The position numbers and the translations under genes are program-made. DNA of 64,000 nucleotides from assembly GCA_965221985.1 (NCBI GenBank), contig OZ244928.1, positions 310,001-374,000 on the forward strand, read 5' to 3'. Position 1 is the first letter of the stretch. Every line of letters begins with the position of its first letter. The notes beneath the pieces are model-generated. The model was given only the letters and a program-made list of their open reading frames with translations, was not told the DNA's origin and did no database searches. Positions 42,774 through 52,345 of the stretch are shown here, piece by piece. This stretch comes from J054 sp965221985. GTDB lineage: Bacteria > Pseudomonadota > Gammaproteobacteria > Steroidobacterales > GCA-2729495.

Positions 42774-43430
42774 ATGCTTCCGGCGGATCAGGATATGACT
42801 AGAACCCCACCAACGCAGACAAACGAAACCGAGGCTCACGGGGCAATGACTGCCATCAGCGCCGTGATTGGCGTGCTGATAGTACTCGCACTACTGGCCT
42901 GGATCGCTTTTCAGGGCCGCGCCTTGCCGACAAGCGCGCCGTCGAATGCACTCGAACCGCCAAAACTGGATGCCTGTGCGGGGAAATCGGCGGGCTATTT
43001 CATCGGCCGATTGCACGGTGCTTTGCAGCGCAGCATCAGTTGGTCCGGTAGTGGACTGAAATGTGCCGGCATGCTCCGCCCTAAGGATTCGGGAATGCGG
43101 CTGCTGTTTGCCGAAAATGATGGGGATGCAGACCTGTTGTTCGTTTTGGGAATACCCAGCGCACCCGAATTGGTCTTGGGCCGCGAATTGCCGGTTAATC
43201 TGACCATTGTTGATGAAAAAGCTGAGCGTTTTTACAACTCCGGCGAAACGGAACGCTGCTGGGTCACTATCAGCGAAGCAACACAGACCAATGCCGCAGA
43301 CTCTGCGAATTATTTTCTCGCGGGAGATCTATACTGTCTCGGTGCCCTAGCCGCTATTAACGACTCGGGCTCGGTTACCCCATCGGGATTCCGCTTCGCC
43401 GGCTACCTCTCCACCGATGGGGAACCATGA
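42774..43430 (+). CDS. Hypothetical membrane-anchored protein, 218 aa
   Basis: A single N-terminal membrane helix (VIGVLIVLALLAWIAFQG) is followed by a predicted periplasmic domain with Cys residues (DACAGKSAGYF, LKCAGML, ERCWVT and LYCLGAL), which could form two disulfides. An internal Met at 42795, preceded by GGCGGA, could be the true start. The domain is not one I can name. It overlaps the DUF192 gene by 14 nt and thus is probably co-transcribed with it. Confidence 0.7.
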   Translation: MLPADQDMTRTPPTQTNETEAHGAMTAISAVIGVLIVLALLAWIAFQGRALPTSAPSNALEPPKLDACAGKSAGYFIGRLHGALQRSISWSGSGLKCAGMLRPKDSGMRLLFAENDGDADLLFVLGIPSAPELVLGRELPVNLTIVDEKAERFYNSGETERCWVTISEATQTNAADSANYFLAGDLYCLGALAAINDSGSVTPSGFRFAGYLSTDGEP

Positions 43431-43950
43431 ATCCGTGCTGCACGTCGCCATTGCATTGACACAGAAGTATTTACGTCATTTATCCTTGGTCATCATTTGG
43501 CTCGTTTCACAAAGCGGATTTGCCTTTGAGCCCGCCGAACTCCTCAAAGACTTTCCTCGTGGCAGTTTGATCATCGAAAGTGCCGGACCGCGCTGCCTAC
43601 ATATTCAAACCGCATTTGCCGATGCGCCCAAGCTACAAAGCCAGGGCCTGATGTTTGTGCAAGAAATGGATGAATTCGAAGGCATGTTATTCCGTTATTC
43701 CGAGCCGGCGACCATCAACATGTGGATGAAAAACACCTTGATCCCCCTAGACATGATATTCGTTGACACTGAAGGTCAGGTGGTCAAGCTTGCCGCCAAT
43801 ACAACCCCGCTCTCCACGCACCGAATCAGCAGTGCCAAACCGGTGGTTCGCGTATTGGAGCTCAATGCAGGATTTGCTGCGCGTTGGGGGCTGAAAAACG
43901 GCAATCGTGTATTGCTGGAACAGCTTACGAGGACCGACGGTCAAAACTAG
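43417..43950 (+). CDS. DUF192 family exported protein
   Basis: 177 residues. The hydrophobic N-terminus (HLSLVIIWLVSQSGFAF) is a signal peptide or anchor. The DUF192 domain is shown by IQTAFADAPKLQSQGLMFV, MLFRYSEPATINMWMKNTLIPLDMIFVDTEG and VLELNAGFAARWGLKNGNRV. The family's W-M-K-N-T-x-I-P-L-D-M-I-F motif is intact. Function is unknown, though members are widespread in marine bacteria. An alternative start at a GTG at 43435 would remove the overlap with the preceding gene. The 3' end overlaps the convergent lipoprotein gene by 4 nt. Confidence 0.88.
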   Translation: MGNHESVLHVAIALTQKYLRHLSLVIIWLVSQSGFAFEPAELLKDFPRGSLIIESAGPRCLHIQTAFADAPKLQSQGLMFVQEMDEFEGMLFRYSEPATINMWMKNTLIPLDMIFVDTEGQVVKLAANTTPLSTHRISSAKPVVRVLELNAGFAARWGLKNGNRVLLEQLTRTDGQN

Positions 43951-44324
43951 TTGCAAGCTACCTCATAGCGAATATCACGTCTGGCTGGGTTGTCTTCAAG
44001 GAAACCGAATGGACGGCGGTCGCGAATTTCATAGCCATTGGGACAAAGCTTCCGCACCTCCATCCAGGCCTCTAGCCATGCCATCCGCCTAGCTTCGGCA
44101 TCAGGATTATCATTGGGCATCGTGGGTGAGAAACTGACGTCGAAGTAAAAAACATCGTTTCTATCATGGGGCAAAACTATCTGGCTATTACGGTGGCGTT
44201 CGAAATCCTCAGATTTATGCATGCTTGAGCATGCACTTAGACAGGCCAAAAAAAAGGGCGCAATAAGAATCAATGCGTAGCGCCGAATTCTTAGCGGCAA
44301 TAGGCTGCTCCTAAGCTTAATCAT
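43947..44324 (-). CDS. Small lipoprotein of unknown function, 125 aa
   Basis: The N-terminus (IAPFFLACLSACSS) contains a lipobox, and an Arg-rich start (LPLRIRRYALI) gives the positive n-region. The mature part has YFDVSFSPTMPNDNPDAEARR, MAWLEAWMEVRKLCPNGYEI and a final RRDIRYEVACN, so a disulfide between the two cysteines is plausible. The E-A-R-R-M-A-W-L-E-A-W-M-E-x-R-K-L-C-P-N-G-Y pattern is seen in small proteobacterial lipoproteins. Its role is unknown. It is convergent with the DUF192 gene. Confidence 0.7.
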   Translation of the reverse strand: MIKLRSSLLPLRIRRYALILIAPFFLACLSACSSMHKSEDFERHRNSQIVLPHDRNDVFYFDVSFSPTMPNDNPDAEARRMAWLEAWMEVRKLCPNGYEIRDRRPFGFLEDNPARRDIRYEVACN

Positions 44325-44374
44325 GACGACTCCGTGAAAATTGGCAGGCTATTTTGGTTCATTGAACGGCTTAG

Positions 44375-45175
44375 CTAGCGTCGGGACATTCGCTGTATCA
44401 GCCACCACGTCAAGCAACTACCCAACAGCACCGTGGCAATGAGAATTGTCGCCAGGGCATTAATCTTGGGACTAACACCCAGTCTCACGCTAGAAAATAC
44501 CACGATGGGCAAAGTAGAAGCGCCCGGACCGCTGACGAAGCTCGCGATCACTAAGTCATCCAGCGAGAGTGTAAATGCTAGCAACCAACCGGCCAGTAGC
44601 GCCGGCGCAATAATGGGTAGGGTAATCGAGCGAAAAATCCTTAGTGGCGTAGCACCGAGATCGGCGGCGGCCTCCTCCAAAGACTCATCCAGTTCACTCA
44701 AACGTGCAGTCACCACCACCGTCACATAGGCGGTACAAAAGGTGACATGAGCGATCCAAATGGTCAGCATGCCCCGCTCGGATGGCCAGGCTAACATTTG
44801 CCCCAGAGCAACAAATAGCAGCAACAAAGACAGCCCGGTAATGACCTCCGGCATAACCAGCGGAGCTGTAACCATGACACCGAGCAGACTACGGCCCTTG
44901 AAGACACCAAAGCGGACCAGGCTGAATCCCGCCAGCGTGCCTAGCGCTACCGCGGCTGTTGCTGACAACGCGGCAATACGCAGACTCAACAAGAAAGCAT
45001 CAACAATCTGGCGGTCACGAAACAGTTCGCCGTACCATTTCGTTGAAAACCCCGACCATACGGTCACCAGACGCGACTCGTTAAATGAGTAGATCACCAA
45101 GACCAGAATCGGTAGATACAGAAACAGAAACCCCGCCCAGAGGCACCATCTAAGGCCCGAATTCTCAGCGTTCAT
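44375..45175 (-). CDS. potI: Putrescine/polyamine ABC transporter permease (PotI/PotC)
   Basis: 266 residues with six membrane helices. The inner-membrane loop motif EAAADLGATPLRIFRSITLPII matches the EAA signature that contacts the ATPase, and the N-terminal segment FLYLPILVLVIYSFNESRL is typical of PotC/PotI permeases. It overlaps the previous permease gene by 4 nt and is the last gene of the polyamine operon. Distinguishing spermidine from putrescine specificity is not possible here; the PotFGHI label is chosen because of the putrescine-type catabolic genes upstream. Confidence 0.92.
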   Translation of the reverse strand: MNAENSGLRWCLWAGFLFLYLPILVLVIYSFNESRLVTVWSGFSTKWYGELFRDRQIVDAFLLSLRIAALSATAAVALGTLAGFSLVRFGVFKGRSLLGVMVTAPLVMPEVITGLSLLLLFVALGQMLAWPSERGMLTIWIAHVTFCTAYVTVVVTARLSELDESLEEAAADLGATPLRIFRSITLPIIAPALLAGWLLAFTLSLDDLVIASFVSGPGASTLPIVVFSSVRLGVSPKINALATILIATVLLGSCLTWWLIQRMSRR

Positions 45176-46101
45176 GGCAACAGCTTGGCCCGGCGGCCTA
45201 CGGACCCCTGCAGACTTTCAGCACTTTGGCAGCGGTGATAAAAATACATTGGCAGTAACAAGATACCCAGCAGCAGTATTGCCACGGCTGAAGCCAGAGG
45301 CCAGTCTCGATTATTGAAAAATTCTTGCCATAGCAGCTTGCCGATCATCAGCGTATCCGCGCCGCCGAGAAGTTCAGGAATCACAAACTCTCCCGTTGCG
45401 GGAATGAACACCAATAGACAGCCGGCAACGATACCCGCGCGGCTGAGGGGCAAAATTACTCGCCAAAAAGTGTGCCAAGTTGTCGCGCCTAGGTCGCCCG
45501 CGGCTTCCACCAGACGCCAATCCAGCTTTACTAAATTGGTGTACAGGGGCAATACCATAAAGGGCAAATAGGTGTAGACAATTCCCACATACACAGCGAA
45601 ATCGGTCCTCAACAGCTGCACCGGACCGTCGACCAGACCCAAGGCCGTCAGCAAGTTGTTGACATACCCGGTGTTGTTGAGAATACCCATCCAGGCATAA
45701 ACGCGGATCAAGAATGAAGTCCAAGATGGCATCACGACCAGCAGTAAAAGAATATTGCGCGTCGCAGGATCTGAGCGCGCAATGGCCCAGGCCATGGGAT
45801 AGCCGATCAGTAGGCAACATAGCGTTGATATGGCAGCAATCTTCAGTGAGTTCAGATAGGCCAGAAAATAGATTTTATCGGCGGCAAGAAAACGGTAGTT
45901 CTCGAGAGTTGCCAACCATTTTGGCCCACCATTCTCCCAAACCATCAAATCGCTAAATGGCGGTACCGCCAGCAAAGCTTCGGCCAAACTAATCTTAACC
46001 ACGATGGCAAAGGGCAATAAAAAGAAGAGCAGCAGCCAGAAGAAGGGAATACCGATCAGCAGTCGCCTTGGCCAAACAGATTTAGCAGATCGACTAGTCA
46101 T
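45172..46101 (-). CDS. potH: Putrescine/polyamine ABC transporter permease (PotH/PotB)
   Basis: 309 residues, six membrane helices, and the EAA loop EAAGDLGATTWHTFWRVILPLS. The family-typical start FFWLLLFFLLPFAIVVKISLAE and the YTYLPFMVLPLYTNLVKLDW segment place it with PotH/PotB. Its ATG shares one base with the ATPase stop (TAATG), and its end overlaps potI by 4 nt. It forms a heteromeric channel with PotI. Confidence 0.92.
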   Translation of the reverse strand: MTSRSAKSVWPRRLLIGIPFFWLLLFFLLPFAIVVKISLAEALLAVPPFSDLMVWENGGPKWLATLENYRFLAADKIYFLAYLNSLKIAAISTLCCLLIGYPMAWAIARSDPATRNILLLLVVMPSWTSFLIRVYAWMGILNNTGYVNNLLTALGLVDGPVQLLRTDFAVYVGIVYTYLPFMVLPLYTNLVKLDWRLVEAAGDLGATTWHTFWRVILPLSRAGIVAGCLLVFIPATGEFVIPELLGGADTLMIGKLLWQEFFNNRDWPLASAVAILLLGILLLPMYFYHRCQSAESLQGSVGRRAKLLP

Positions 46102-47219
46102 TAGCTCAATAGCAATACGCCATCGCGAATTGCCCAGCCAAGGAAAACCTCCGCGCCATGTTCCATGCCCGGAGGCGCGTCAACGCTGGGTATCAGAGCG
46201 GACAATATTCGGCCACCCGGCAGGCGCAGGTGGTAGTTGATCTGACTGCCAAGAAAGCCCAGGTCTTCAACGGTCGCGGCCACCGCATTGTAGTGGGCAT
46301 CAAAGGGACGCTCACTCAGTAGAATCTTTTCGGGTCGCACTGCCAGGCTAATGGGAGAACCGAGCTCACGACTTTCCTCGTCCAGTAGTTTCACATTGCC
46401 GCCAATATCGGGAATTTCCAGCACGGTCGTGCCGTGCGCGGATTCCACAATGCGGCCCTCCAATAGGTTCACTTCGCCCAGAAAGCCGGCTGAGAACCGG
46501 CTATTCGGGGCATTGTAGACATCCATGGGCGGGCCCACTTGCGCAATACGCCCGGCATCCATCAGTGCAATTCGGTCGGCCATGACCATGGCCTCTTCTT
46601 GATCATGTGTCACCATGACGCAGGTAACACGGACCCGCCGGATGATTTCAGCGAGCTCGAATTGCATTTCGCTACGGAGCTTTCGATCGAGGGCGCCCAT
46701 GGGCTCATCGAGCAACAAGAGCTTTGGTTGTTTCGCGAGGCTACGGGCTAGGGCGACGCGTTGCTGCTGGCCACCGGATAACTGTGCGGGTTTTCGCCGC
46801 CGATAGTCCTGCATGTGAACGAGCGTCAATACATCGACGATGCGCTGCTCAATGGCCTCGGCAGGCATGTTTTCCTGTTTCAGACCGAAGGCGATATTTT
46901 CCTCGACCGACATGTGTGGAAACAGCGCATAAGACTGAAACATCATATTAACCGGCCGCCGGTAGGCCGGAATTTCCGTGATATCTTGACCCTGCAACAG
47001 AATTTTTCCACGATCCGGCGTTTCTAAGCCGGCCATGAGCCTTAGGAGTGTTGACTTCCCACAGCCCGATGGCCCCAAGATTGCGAAAATTTCGCCGCGT
47101 CTTATGCCAAGCTGAACACCGTCCACCGCGACAAGATCGCCAAAGAATCTAGAGAGACCCTGCAATTCAACAAAGGCGGGAGCGGTTTCTTTCAACGGCC
47201 TGTCTTTATTGCTGTCCAT
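46101..47219 (-). CDS. potG: Putrescine/polyamine ABC transporter ATPase (PotG/PotA)
   Basis: 372 residues. Walker A GPSGCGKSTLLRL, Q-loop NMMFQSYALFPHMSV, signature LSGGQQQRVALAR, Walker B LLLLDEPMGALD and switch His in VTHDQEEAMVMAD are all present. The C-terminal TOBE-like regulatory domain has ISLAVRPEKILLSE. The start overlaps the end of the binding-protein gene by 28 nt. It energises the PotFGHI importer. Confidence 0.95.
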   Translation of the reverse strand: MDSNKDRPLKETAPAFVELQGLSRFFGDLVAVDGVQLGIRRGEIFAILGPSGCGKSTLLRLMAGLETPDRGKILLQGQDITEIPAYRRPVNMMFQSYALFPHMSVEENIAFGLKQENMPAEAIEQRIVDVLTLVHMQDYRRRKPAQLSGGQQQRVALARSLAKQPKLLLLDEPMGALDRKLRSEMQFELAEIIRRVRVTCVMVTHDQEEAMVMADRIALMDAGRIAQVGPPMDVYNAPNSRFSAGFLGEVNLLEGRIVESAHGTTVLEIPDIGGNVKLLDEESRELGSPISLAVRPEKILLSERPFDAHYNAVAATVEDLGFLGSQINYHLRLPGGRILSALIPSVDAPPGMEHGAEVFLGWAIRDGVLLLS

Positions 47220-48298
47220 TGGCGATTTATGAGTCGAACAATCTTCGGTGGAAGTGGCTCATCGACAAACAATGTTGCACGAATGTCAGCTGGCGGATAG
47301 ATGCCGGGATCGGCAACAATTTTAGCCGGCATTAGTTTCGTGGACTCCCGGTTTGCGTTTGCATAGCTCACGTGGGTGCTGATATCAGCGATAATTTCCG
47401 GCCGCATTAGGAAATCGATAAATCGATGGGCATTGTCCGTATTTCTGGCACCGGCAGGAATAGCCAGCAAATCAAACCAGACCACCGACCCCTCGCGGGG
47501 AATAATGTAATTGATTTTAATACCGTTTTCGGCCTCCACCGCGCGGCTAGCCGCCTGCAAAACATCGCCGGACCAACCCAGCGCAATGCAGATATCGCCA
47601 TTGGCCAAATCGTTAATGTACTGTGATGAATGAAAGTAGGTGATATGAGGCCTTACACTGTCCAGCAATTCGCGCGCCTGGTTTTCATAATCACCCGGAA
47701 TCGAGCTGTTTGGATCCAAACCGAGATAGTTCAAAGCCATTTGAAACACCTCGCCCGGCGCGTCTAAGAAGGCCACGCCGCAAGGCGCCAGTTTCGACAG
47801 GAACTCCGGCTTAAACACTAAATCAAGACTATCTAGAGGCGTTCCTGGTGGCAGCACTCGTATGAGCACATCTAGGTTGTAGCCGACACCTGTTGTACCC
47901 CATAGATAGGGCACGCTATGGCGATTTCCAGGATCAAACTCAGTCACTAACTCCAGAAGTTCGGGATCAAGATTCTTTAGATTCGACAGTTTCGAACGGT
48001 CTAAGGGCTGAAAAACGCCGGCCATGATTTGGCGACCGATAAAGTTTGAAGTCGGCACCACAATATCGTAGCCGGAAGCCCCGGAAAGCAGCTTGGCCTC
48101 CAAAACCTCGTTGCTATCAAAAACATCGTAGGTGACCTCAATACCAGTCTCCTGCTCAAACCGAGCAATGGTATCGGGTGCGATATAGTCCGACCAATTG
48201 TAAACCCGCAGTTCGGCGCGCGGATCATCGACAAGCTCAGTCTCGCAGGCTAGCAGCAGCATGCCGAGAATCAGAACAAGCGTATTGCGCAATTTCAC
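47192..48298 (-). CDS. potF: Polyamine-binding lipoprotein (PotF/PotD)
   Basis: The start is set at the GTG at 48298, which overlaps the oxidoreductase stop (GTGA) and yields 368 residues with a signal ending LGMLLLAC (lipobox). A longer frame to 48349 would run inside the upstream gene. The periplasmic-binding domain begins LRVYNWSDYIAPDTIARFEQETG, the classic PotD/PotF start, followed by LLSGASGYDIVVPTSNFI. Lipid anchoring is unusual for E. coli PotF/PotD but not unique. It captures putrescine or related amines for PotGHI. Confidence 0.93.
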   Translation of the reverse strand: MKLRNTLVLILGMLLLACETELVDDPRAELRVYNWSDYIAPDTIARFEQETGIEVTYDVFDSNEVLEAKLLSGASGYDIVVPTSNFIGRQIMAGVFQPLDRSKLSNLKNLDPELLELVTEFDPGNRHSVPYLWGTTGVGYNLDVLIRVLPPGTPLDSLDLVFKPEFLSKLAPCGVAFLDAPGEVFQMALNYLGLDPNSSIPGDYENQARELLDSVRPHITYFHSSQYINDLANGDICIALGWSGDVLQAASRAVEAENGIKINYIIPREGSVVWFDLLAIPAGARNTDNAHRFIDFLMRPEIIADISTHVSYANANRESTKLMPAKIVADPGIYPPADIRATLFVDEPLPPKIVRLINRQWTAIKTGR

Positions 48299-49599
48299 AG
48301 CCGATCCCGCAGCGCGTACCACAGCATGCCCAATACCAGCCCAGGCCAACGTAGCAAGCTACCCCCGGGGAATGGCCGAATGGGTAAATTAGCGAATAAA
48401 TCAAAGCCCAGATGCTCCCCACTTATTGCCTCAGCCATGAGCTTGCCGGCAAAACTTCCGGTCGCGACACCGTGCCCTGAAAACCCATGGGCGAAGTACA
48501 CATTGGGAGACAAGCGGCCCATATGGGGTATGCGACTCAGAGTAACGGCGAGGGTCCCCCCCCAGGCATGGTCAATTCTGGTATCCGCGAGTTGCGGAAA
48601 TACAGCGAGCATACATGGCCGAACGAACTTGGCGATATCCTTGGGAAACTTCCGGCGATAAGTTTCACCCCCGCCGAATAGCAAACGGCCGTCGGGCGAT
48701 AAGCGAAAATAGTTAACCACAAATTGCGTGTCGTGAACGCAGGCACCGTTGGCGATCAGTTCCTGAGGATTAGTCAGCGGTTCAGTCGCCACAATGTAGT
48801 TGTTGATTGGCATGATATGACCCGCCACCCGCGGCTCGAGGTTTTTCAGATACCCATTACAGGCAAGGATCAAGTGATCAGCCGTCACCCGGCCTCCAGC
48901 TGTGGTCACAGTACTGGGAGCTGAGCGAGTGTAAGCACTGACTCTGGATCCCTCGAAAATATTGACACCGGCCAGACGACAAGCACGAGCTAGACCCAAG
49001 GCATAATTGAGTGGATGTAAATGCATCGCACCGTGATCGAGCGTAGCGCCGTGGTACCGGTCGCTACCTAGGCAGCCGCGCAATTTGTCCCGGTTGAGGT
49101 AAGACATCTCAGAATAGCCATAGTCCCGCTGCAATTTTTCCGCTCGCGCCTCAAGCTCCCGCGCATCTGCCGCCTTTGCCGCAGCCACCAGTTGCCCAGA
49201 CTGCAAGTCGCAATCGATGCTATGGCGTTGAACCAATCGACGCAGGGTAGACTTGGCCGCCTCCGCACTGTCCCAGAGCCGTTGGGATATATCGCGTCCA
49301 AAACGTTTTTCCAAATATTTTTCATCTTGACGTTGGCCAGTCCCCACCTGGCCGCCATTGCGGCCTGACGCACCCCAGCCCACGCGTTGCGCTTCCAATA
49401 GCACGACGCTATAGCCCTGCTCGCGCAAATGCAGCGCGGCGGAAAGACCGGTATAACCACCACCAATAACGCAGGCATCGGCCTTAATACTTTCCGATAG
49501 AATTTGCGGCGCAACGATCCCCCGGGCCGTAGCGCTGTAGTAACTACGCGGGTAAGTGCCTAAATCAGAATTCGCTGTGTGCCTTTGACTCGTGGTCAC
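48295..49599 (-). CDS. puuB: FAD-dependent gamma-glutamylputrescine oxidase (PuuB-like)
   Basis: 434 residues of the DAO/glycine-oxidase family. The FAD Rossmann motif is VIGGGYTGLSAALHLREQG, followed by VGWGASGRNGGQVGTGQR, the PuuB/OrdL signature where FAD is commonly attached, and the C-terminal YFAHGFSGHGVATGSFAGK. In the pathway it oxidises gamma-glutamyl-putrescine to the aldehyde. It sits 6 bp after the aminotransferase gene and overlaps potF by 4 nt. Confidence 0.9.
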   Translation of the reverse strand: MTTSQRHTANSDLGTYPRSYYSATARGIVAPQILSESIKADACVIGGGYTGLSAALHLREQGYSVVLLEAQRVGWGASGRNGGQVGTGQRQDEKYLEKRFGRDISQRLWDSAEAAKSTLRRLVQRHSIDCDLQSGQLVAAAKAADARELEARAEKLQRDYGYSEMSYLNRDKLRGCLGSDRYHGATLDHGAMHLHPLNYALGLARACRLAGVNIFEGSRVSAYTRSAPSTVTTAGGRVTADHLILACNGYLKNLEPRVAGHIMPINNYIVATEPLTNPQELIANGACVHDTQFVVNYFRLSPDGRLLFGGGETYRRKFPKDIAKFVRPCMLAVFPQLADTRIDHAWGGTLAVTLSRIPHMGRLSPNVYFAHGFSGHGVATGSFAGKLMAEAISGEHLGFDLFANLPIRPFPGGSLLRWPGLVLGMLWYALRDRL

Positions 49600-49605
49600 G
49601 ATAGC

Positions 49606-50979
49606 TTAGGCGAGACTTGCCAGGGCTTGTGCACTCAGATCGAGAATCCGCTTCACCTTGGAGACTAACTCATCGATCTGCGCTGTTGTAATTACCAAGG
49701 GCGGCGCAATGATCATCGTATCCCCCACCGCACGCATGACCAAACCGTTTTCCATGGCCAAGTCCCGACAAAGCGTACCGGCTCGTCTGTTTTTCGGGAA
49801 TCGCGTCCGACTCTTAGGCTGGGCAACAAGTTCCAAGGCTCCGATGAGCCCGGCAGATCGCGCCTCCCCCACGAGTGGATGGTCAGCTAGCGCCTGCCAA
49901 ACCTGCGCAAAATACGGCGCGATATGGTTTTTCACTCGATTGATCACCGCTTCGTTTTCCATCACATCCAGCGTGATCTTGGCAACGGCACAAGCCACCG
50001 GATGCCCTGAGTAGGTGAAACCGTGCGCAAATTCACCGCCTTTTTCGATCAGCAACTCGGCGACGCGGTCGCTAACCAGCACACCGCCTAGGGGCAAGTA
50101 GCCGGAAGTCACGCCTTTTGCAAAGGACATGAGGTCGGGCTTTATCCCGTAGTGCGTAGAGCCAAACCATTCACCGAGGCGCCCGAAACCGGTAATGACC
50201 TCGTCAGCCACCAGCAAGATCCCATACTGATCGCAAATCCGCTGAATTTCAGGCCAGTAGGTATCTGGCGGCATGATGGCCCCGCCTGCACCTTGCACGG
50301 GCTCACCAATGAAGGCCGCCACTTGATCCACGCCCAGCTCAAGAATCCGATCCTCCAATTGCGCTGCCATCGCCAGGCCAAATTCAGCCGGCGATTCGGC
50401 GCCGCCCAGTTCGAACCAGTAGGGTTGCTCAATATGTTCGATGCCGGGAATCGGCAAACCACCTAGATCGTGAGCCGCTTGCATACCCCCGAGGCTCGCC
50501 GCCGCCACGGTACTTCCGTGATAGGCATTACGGCGGCTAATGATGATCTGCTTACGTGGCTGACCCTGCAAGGCCCAATACTGCCGGACAATGCGCAAGA
50601 CCGTGTCATTGGCCTCGGAACCACCACCGGCGAGAAACACATGCGTGAATTGTTCCGGACTAATACTCACCAGTCGACTGGCCAATTCTACGGCCGGCGG
50701 ATGAGCGCACTGAAAAAAGCTGTTGTAGTAAGGTAGAGTTTCTAGCTGCGTACACGCGGCATCAATCAATTCTTGGCGTCCGTAACCGAGACTGACACAC
50801 CACAGTCCGGACATACCGTCGAGAATGCGGTTTCCATCGGAATCCCATATGTAGACGCCCTCGCCGCGCACTATGATTCGCGAACCCTGGGCTCCAAGTT
50901 CTTTATGATTGGTAAAAGGATGCAGGTAGTGACTGCGATCCAAATCCTGCAGTCGCTTCGTCTCGGTAATTGAGCTCAT
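49606..50979 (-). CDS. spuC: Polyamine:pyruvate aminotransferase (SpuC-like, class III)
   Basis: 457 residues from the ATG at 50979 (MSSITETKRLQDLDRSHYLHPFT); the 36-nt upstream extension lies within the glutamine-synthetase-like gene and is not supported. Class III aminotransferase features are LDGMSGLWCVSLGYG, GGGSEANDTVLRIVRQY, the PLP-binding VADEVITGFGRLG and the catalytic Lys in SFAKGVTSGYLPLGG. The H-Y-L-H-P-F-T-N start is typical of SpuC, which transaminates putrescine or cadaverine to pyruvate. It provides a second catabolic route alongside the glutamylated one. Confidence 0.9.
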   Translation of the reverse strand: MSSITETKRLQDLDRSHYLHPFTNHKELGAQGSRIIVRGEGVYIWDSDGNRILDGMSGLWCVSLGYGRQELIDAACTQLETLPYYNSFFQCAHPPAVELASRLVSISPEQFTHVFLAGGGSEANDTVLRIVRQYWALQGQPRKQIIISRRNAYHGSTVAAASLGGMQAAHDLGGLPIPGIEHIEQPYWFELGGAESPAEFGLAMAAQLEDRILELGVDQVAAFIGEPVQGAGGAIMPPDTYWPEIQRICDQYGILLVADEVITGFGRLGEWFGSTHYGIKPDLMSFAKGVTSGYLPLGGVLVSDRVAELLIEKGGEFAHGFTYSGHPVACAVAKITLDVMENEAVINRVKNHIAPYFAQVWQALADHPLVGEARSAGLIGALELVAQPKSRTRFPKNRRAGTLCRDLAMENGLVMRAVGDTMIIAPPLVITTAQIDELVSKVKRILDLSAQALASLA

Positions 50980-51007
50980 GGCGATTCTTTCGGGCAACAG
51001 CGTCCGG

Positions 51008-52345
51008 CTAGACACTCAACAGCAAGTGTTCACGTTCCCATGGACTGATTACTTCAAAGTAACGCTCGAATTCTTCGCGCTTAATGGCGGCAAATACCTT
51101 CACAAAGCGTTCGCCAAGGATTTTGTTGGCTACCTCACCTTGCTCGAACCGCTCCAGGGCGACTTCAAGATTGCGCGGCAAATCCAAAGGGTTCTTGTAG
51201 GCACTACCCGTTTCGGGCACCGAGGGCTGCAATCCCAACTCCATACCCTGGTATCCCGCCGCCAAAGAAGCGGCAATGGCCAGGTAGGGATTCGCATCCG
51301 CACCCGCCAAACGATTCTCTATGCGACGGTTGGCCGGTTCGGAGCGCGGCACACGCAGGCCTAGCGTCCGGTTGTCGTAACCCCATGACAAGTTAATGGG
51401 CGCCGACAGATAGCGCGTGAAACGGCGGTAAGAATTCACATAGGGTGCACAAAGCACATGGAATTCGGGTAAGAACTTTTGCAGGCCCGCGACAAAAGAA
51501 AGTAACTCCGTTGTCTCTCCCTCATCGGTGGCAAATATATTTTCACCACTAGACTCGTCTTCTAAACTGATATGCCAGTGCATGGAACTACCGGGTTCAT
51601 TTTGCATCGGCTTCGCCATAAAGGTCGCATAAATATTGTGGCGCATGGCCGTTTCTCGAACCGTGCGCTTAAAGAAGAAAATCTGATCGGCCAGTTCCAG
51701 CGCATCCCCATGCTCAAAATTGATCTCCAGTTGAGCAGTGCCCGCCTCGTGTACCAAATTGTCCACGCAAAGCTTCTGCGCCTCGCAGTAGTCATAAATC
51801 TCCTCGATGAGCGGCTCAAACTCATCGACGGCGTCCATGCTAAAAGGTTGGCGGACACTTTCTTTACGACCCGACCGTCCAACCGGCGCCTCCAGAGGAT
51901 AGTCCGGATCGGTGTTGCGCTGAACGAGATAAAACTCGACCTCTGGCGCAACGCGGGGACGCAATGATTTTCCCTCGTAGAGCGACAACACGCTGCGTAA
52001 TAGCTGACGCGGCGACACATCCACCGGCATGCCGTCTTGAAAAAAACAGTCATGAATGACGCAAGCCGTGGCATCCGTAGCCCAGGGTATACGTCGCAGG
52101 GTGGCCAAATCCGGCACGGCATTGATGTCCGAATCGATGCTGCCGATATAGGGTTCATCGGCGTACTCCCCCGTGACCGTTTGAATAAAGACGGAACTGG
52201 GCAATTTCATGCCGCCTTGCTTAGCAAAGGTAGCCGCGGGCATGAATTTTCCGCGGGCCACGCCGGCCATATCCGGAACGACGGCCTCCACTTCTTCAAT
52301 CTTGTGCTCCCGAAGCCAGGTGGCAAGCTCGTTCACATGACTCAT
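51008..52345 (-). CDS. puuA: Gamma-glutamylpolyamine synthetase (PuuA/GlnA-like)
   Basis: 445 residues of the glutamine synthetase fold without the adenylylation loop of GlnA. Motifs are VVPDMAGVARGKFMPAATF, the metal/ATP segment APEVEFYLV, LVHEAGTAQLEINFEHGD, GSSMHWHISL and RIENRLAGADANPYLAIAA. The ending EREHLLLSV is typical of the PuuA/SpuI group. It ligates glutamate to putrescine or other amines at ATP cost. It overlaps the puuD stop by 4 nt and is followed 28 bp later by spuC. Confidence 0.92.
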   Translation of the reverse strand: MSHVNELATWLREHKIEEVEAVVPDMAGVARGKFMPAATFAKQGGMKLPSSVFIQTVTGEYADEPYIGSIDSDINAVPDLATLRRIPWATDATACVIHDCFFQDGMPVDVSPRQLLRSVLSLYEGKSLRPRVAPEVEFYLVQRNTDPDYPLEAPVGRSGRKESVRQPFSMDAVDEFEPLIEEIYDYCEAQKLCVDNLVHEAGTAQLEINFEHGDALELADQIFFFKRTVRETAMRHNIYATFMAKPMQNEPGSSMHWHISLEDESSGENIFATDEGETTELLSFVAGLQKFLPEFHVLCAPYVNSYRRFTRYLSAPINLSWGYDNRTLGLRVPRSEPANRRIENRLAGADANPYLAIAASLAAGYQGMELGLQPSVPETGSAYKNPLDLPRNLEVALERFEQGEVANKILGERFVKVFAAIKREEFERYFEVISPWEREHLLLSV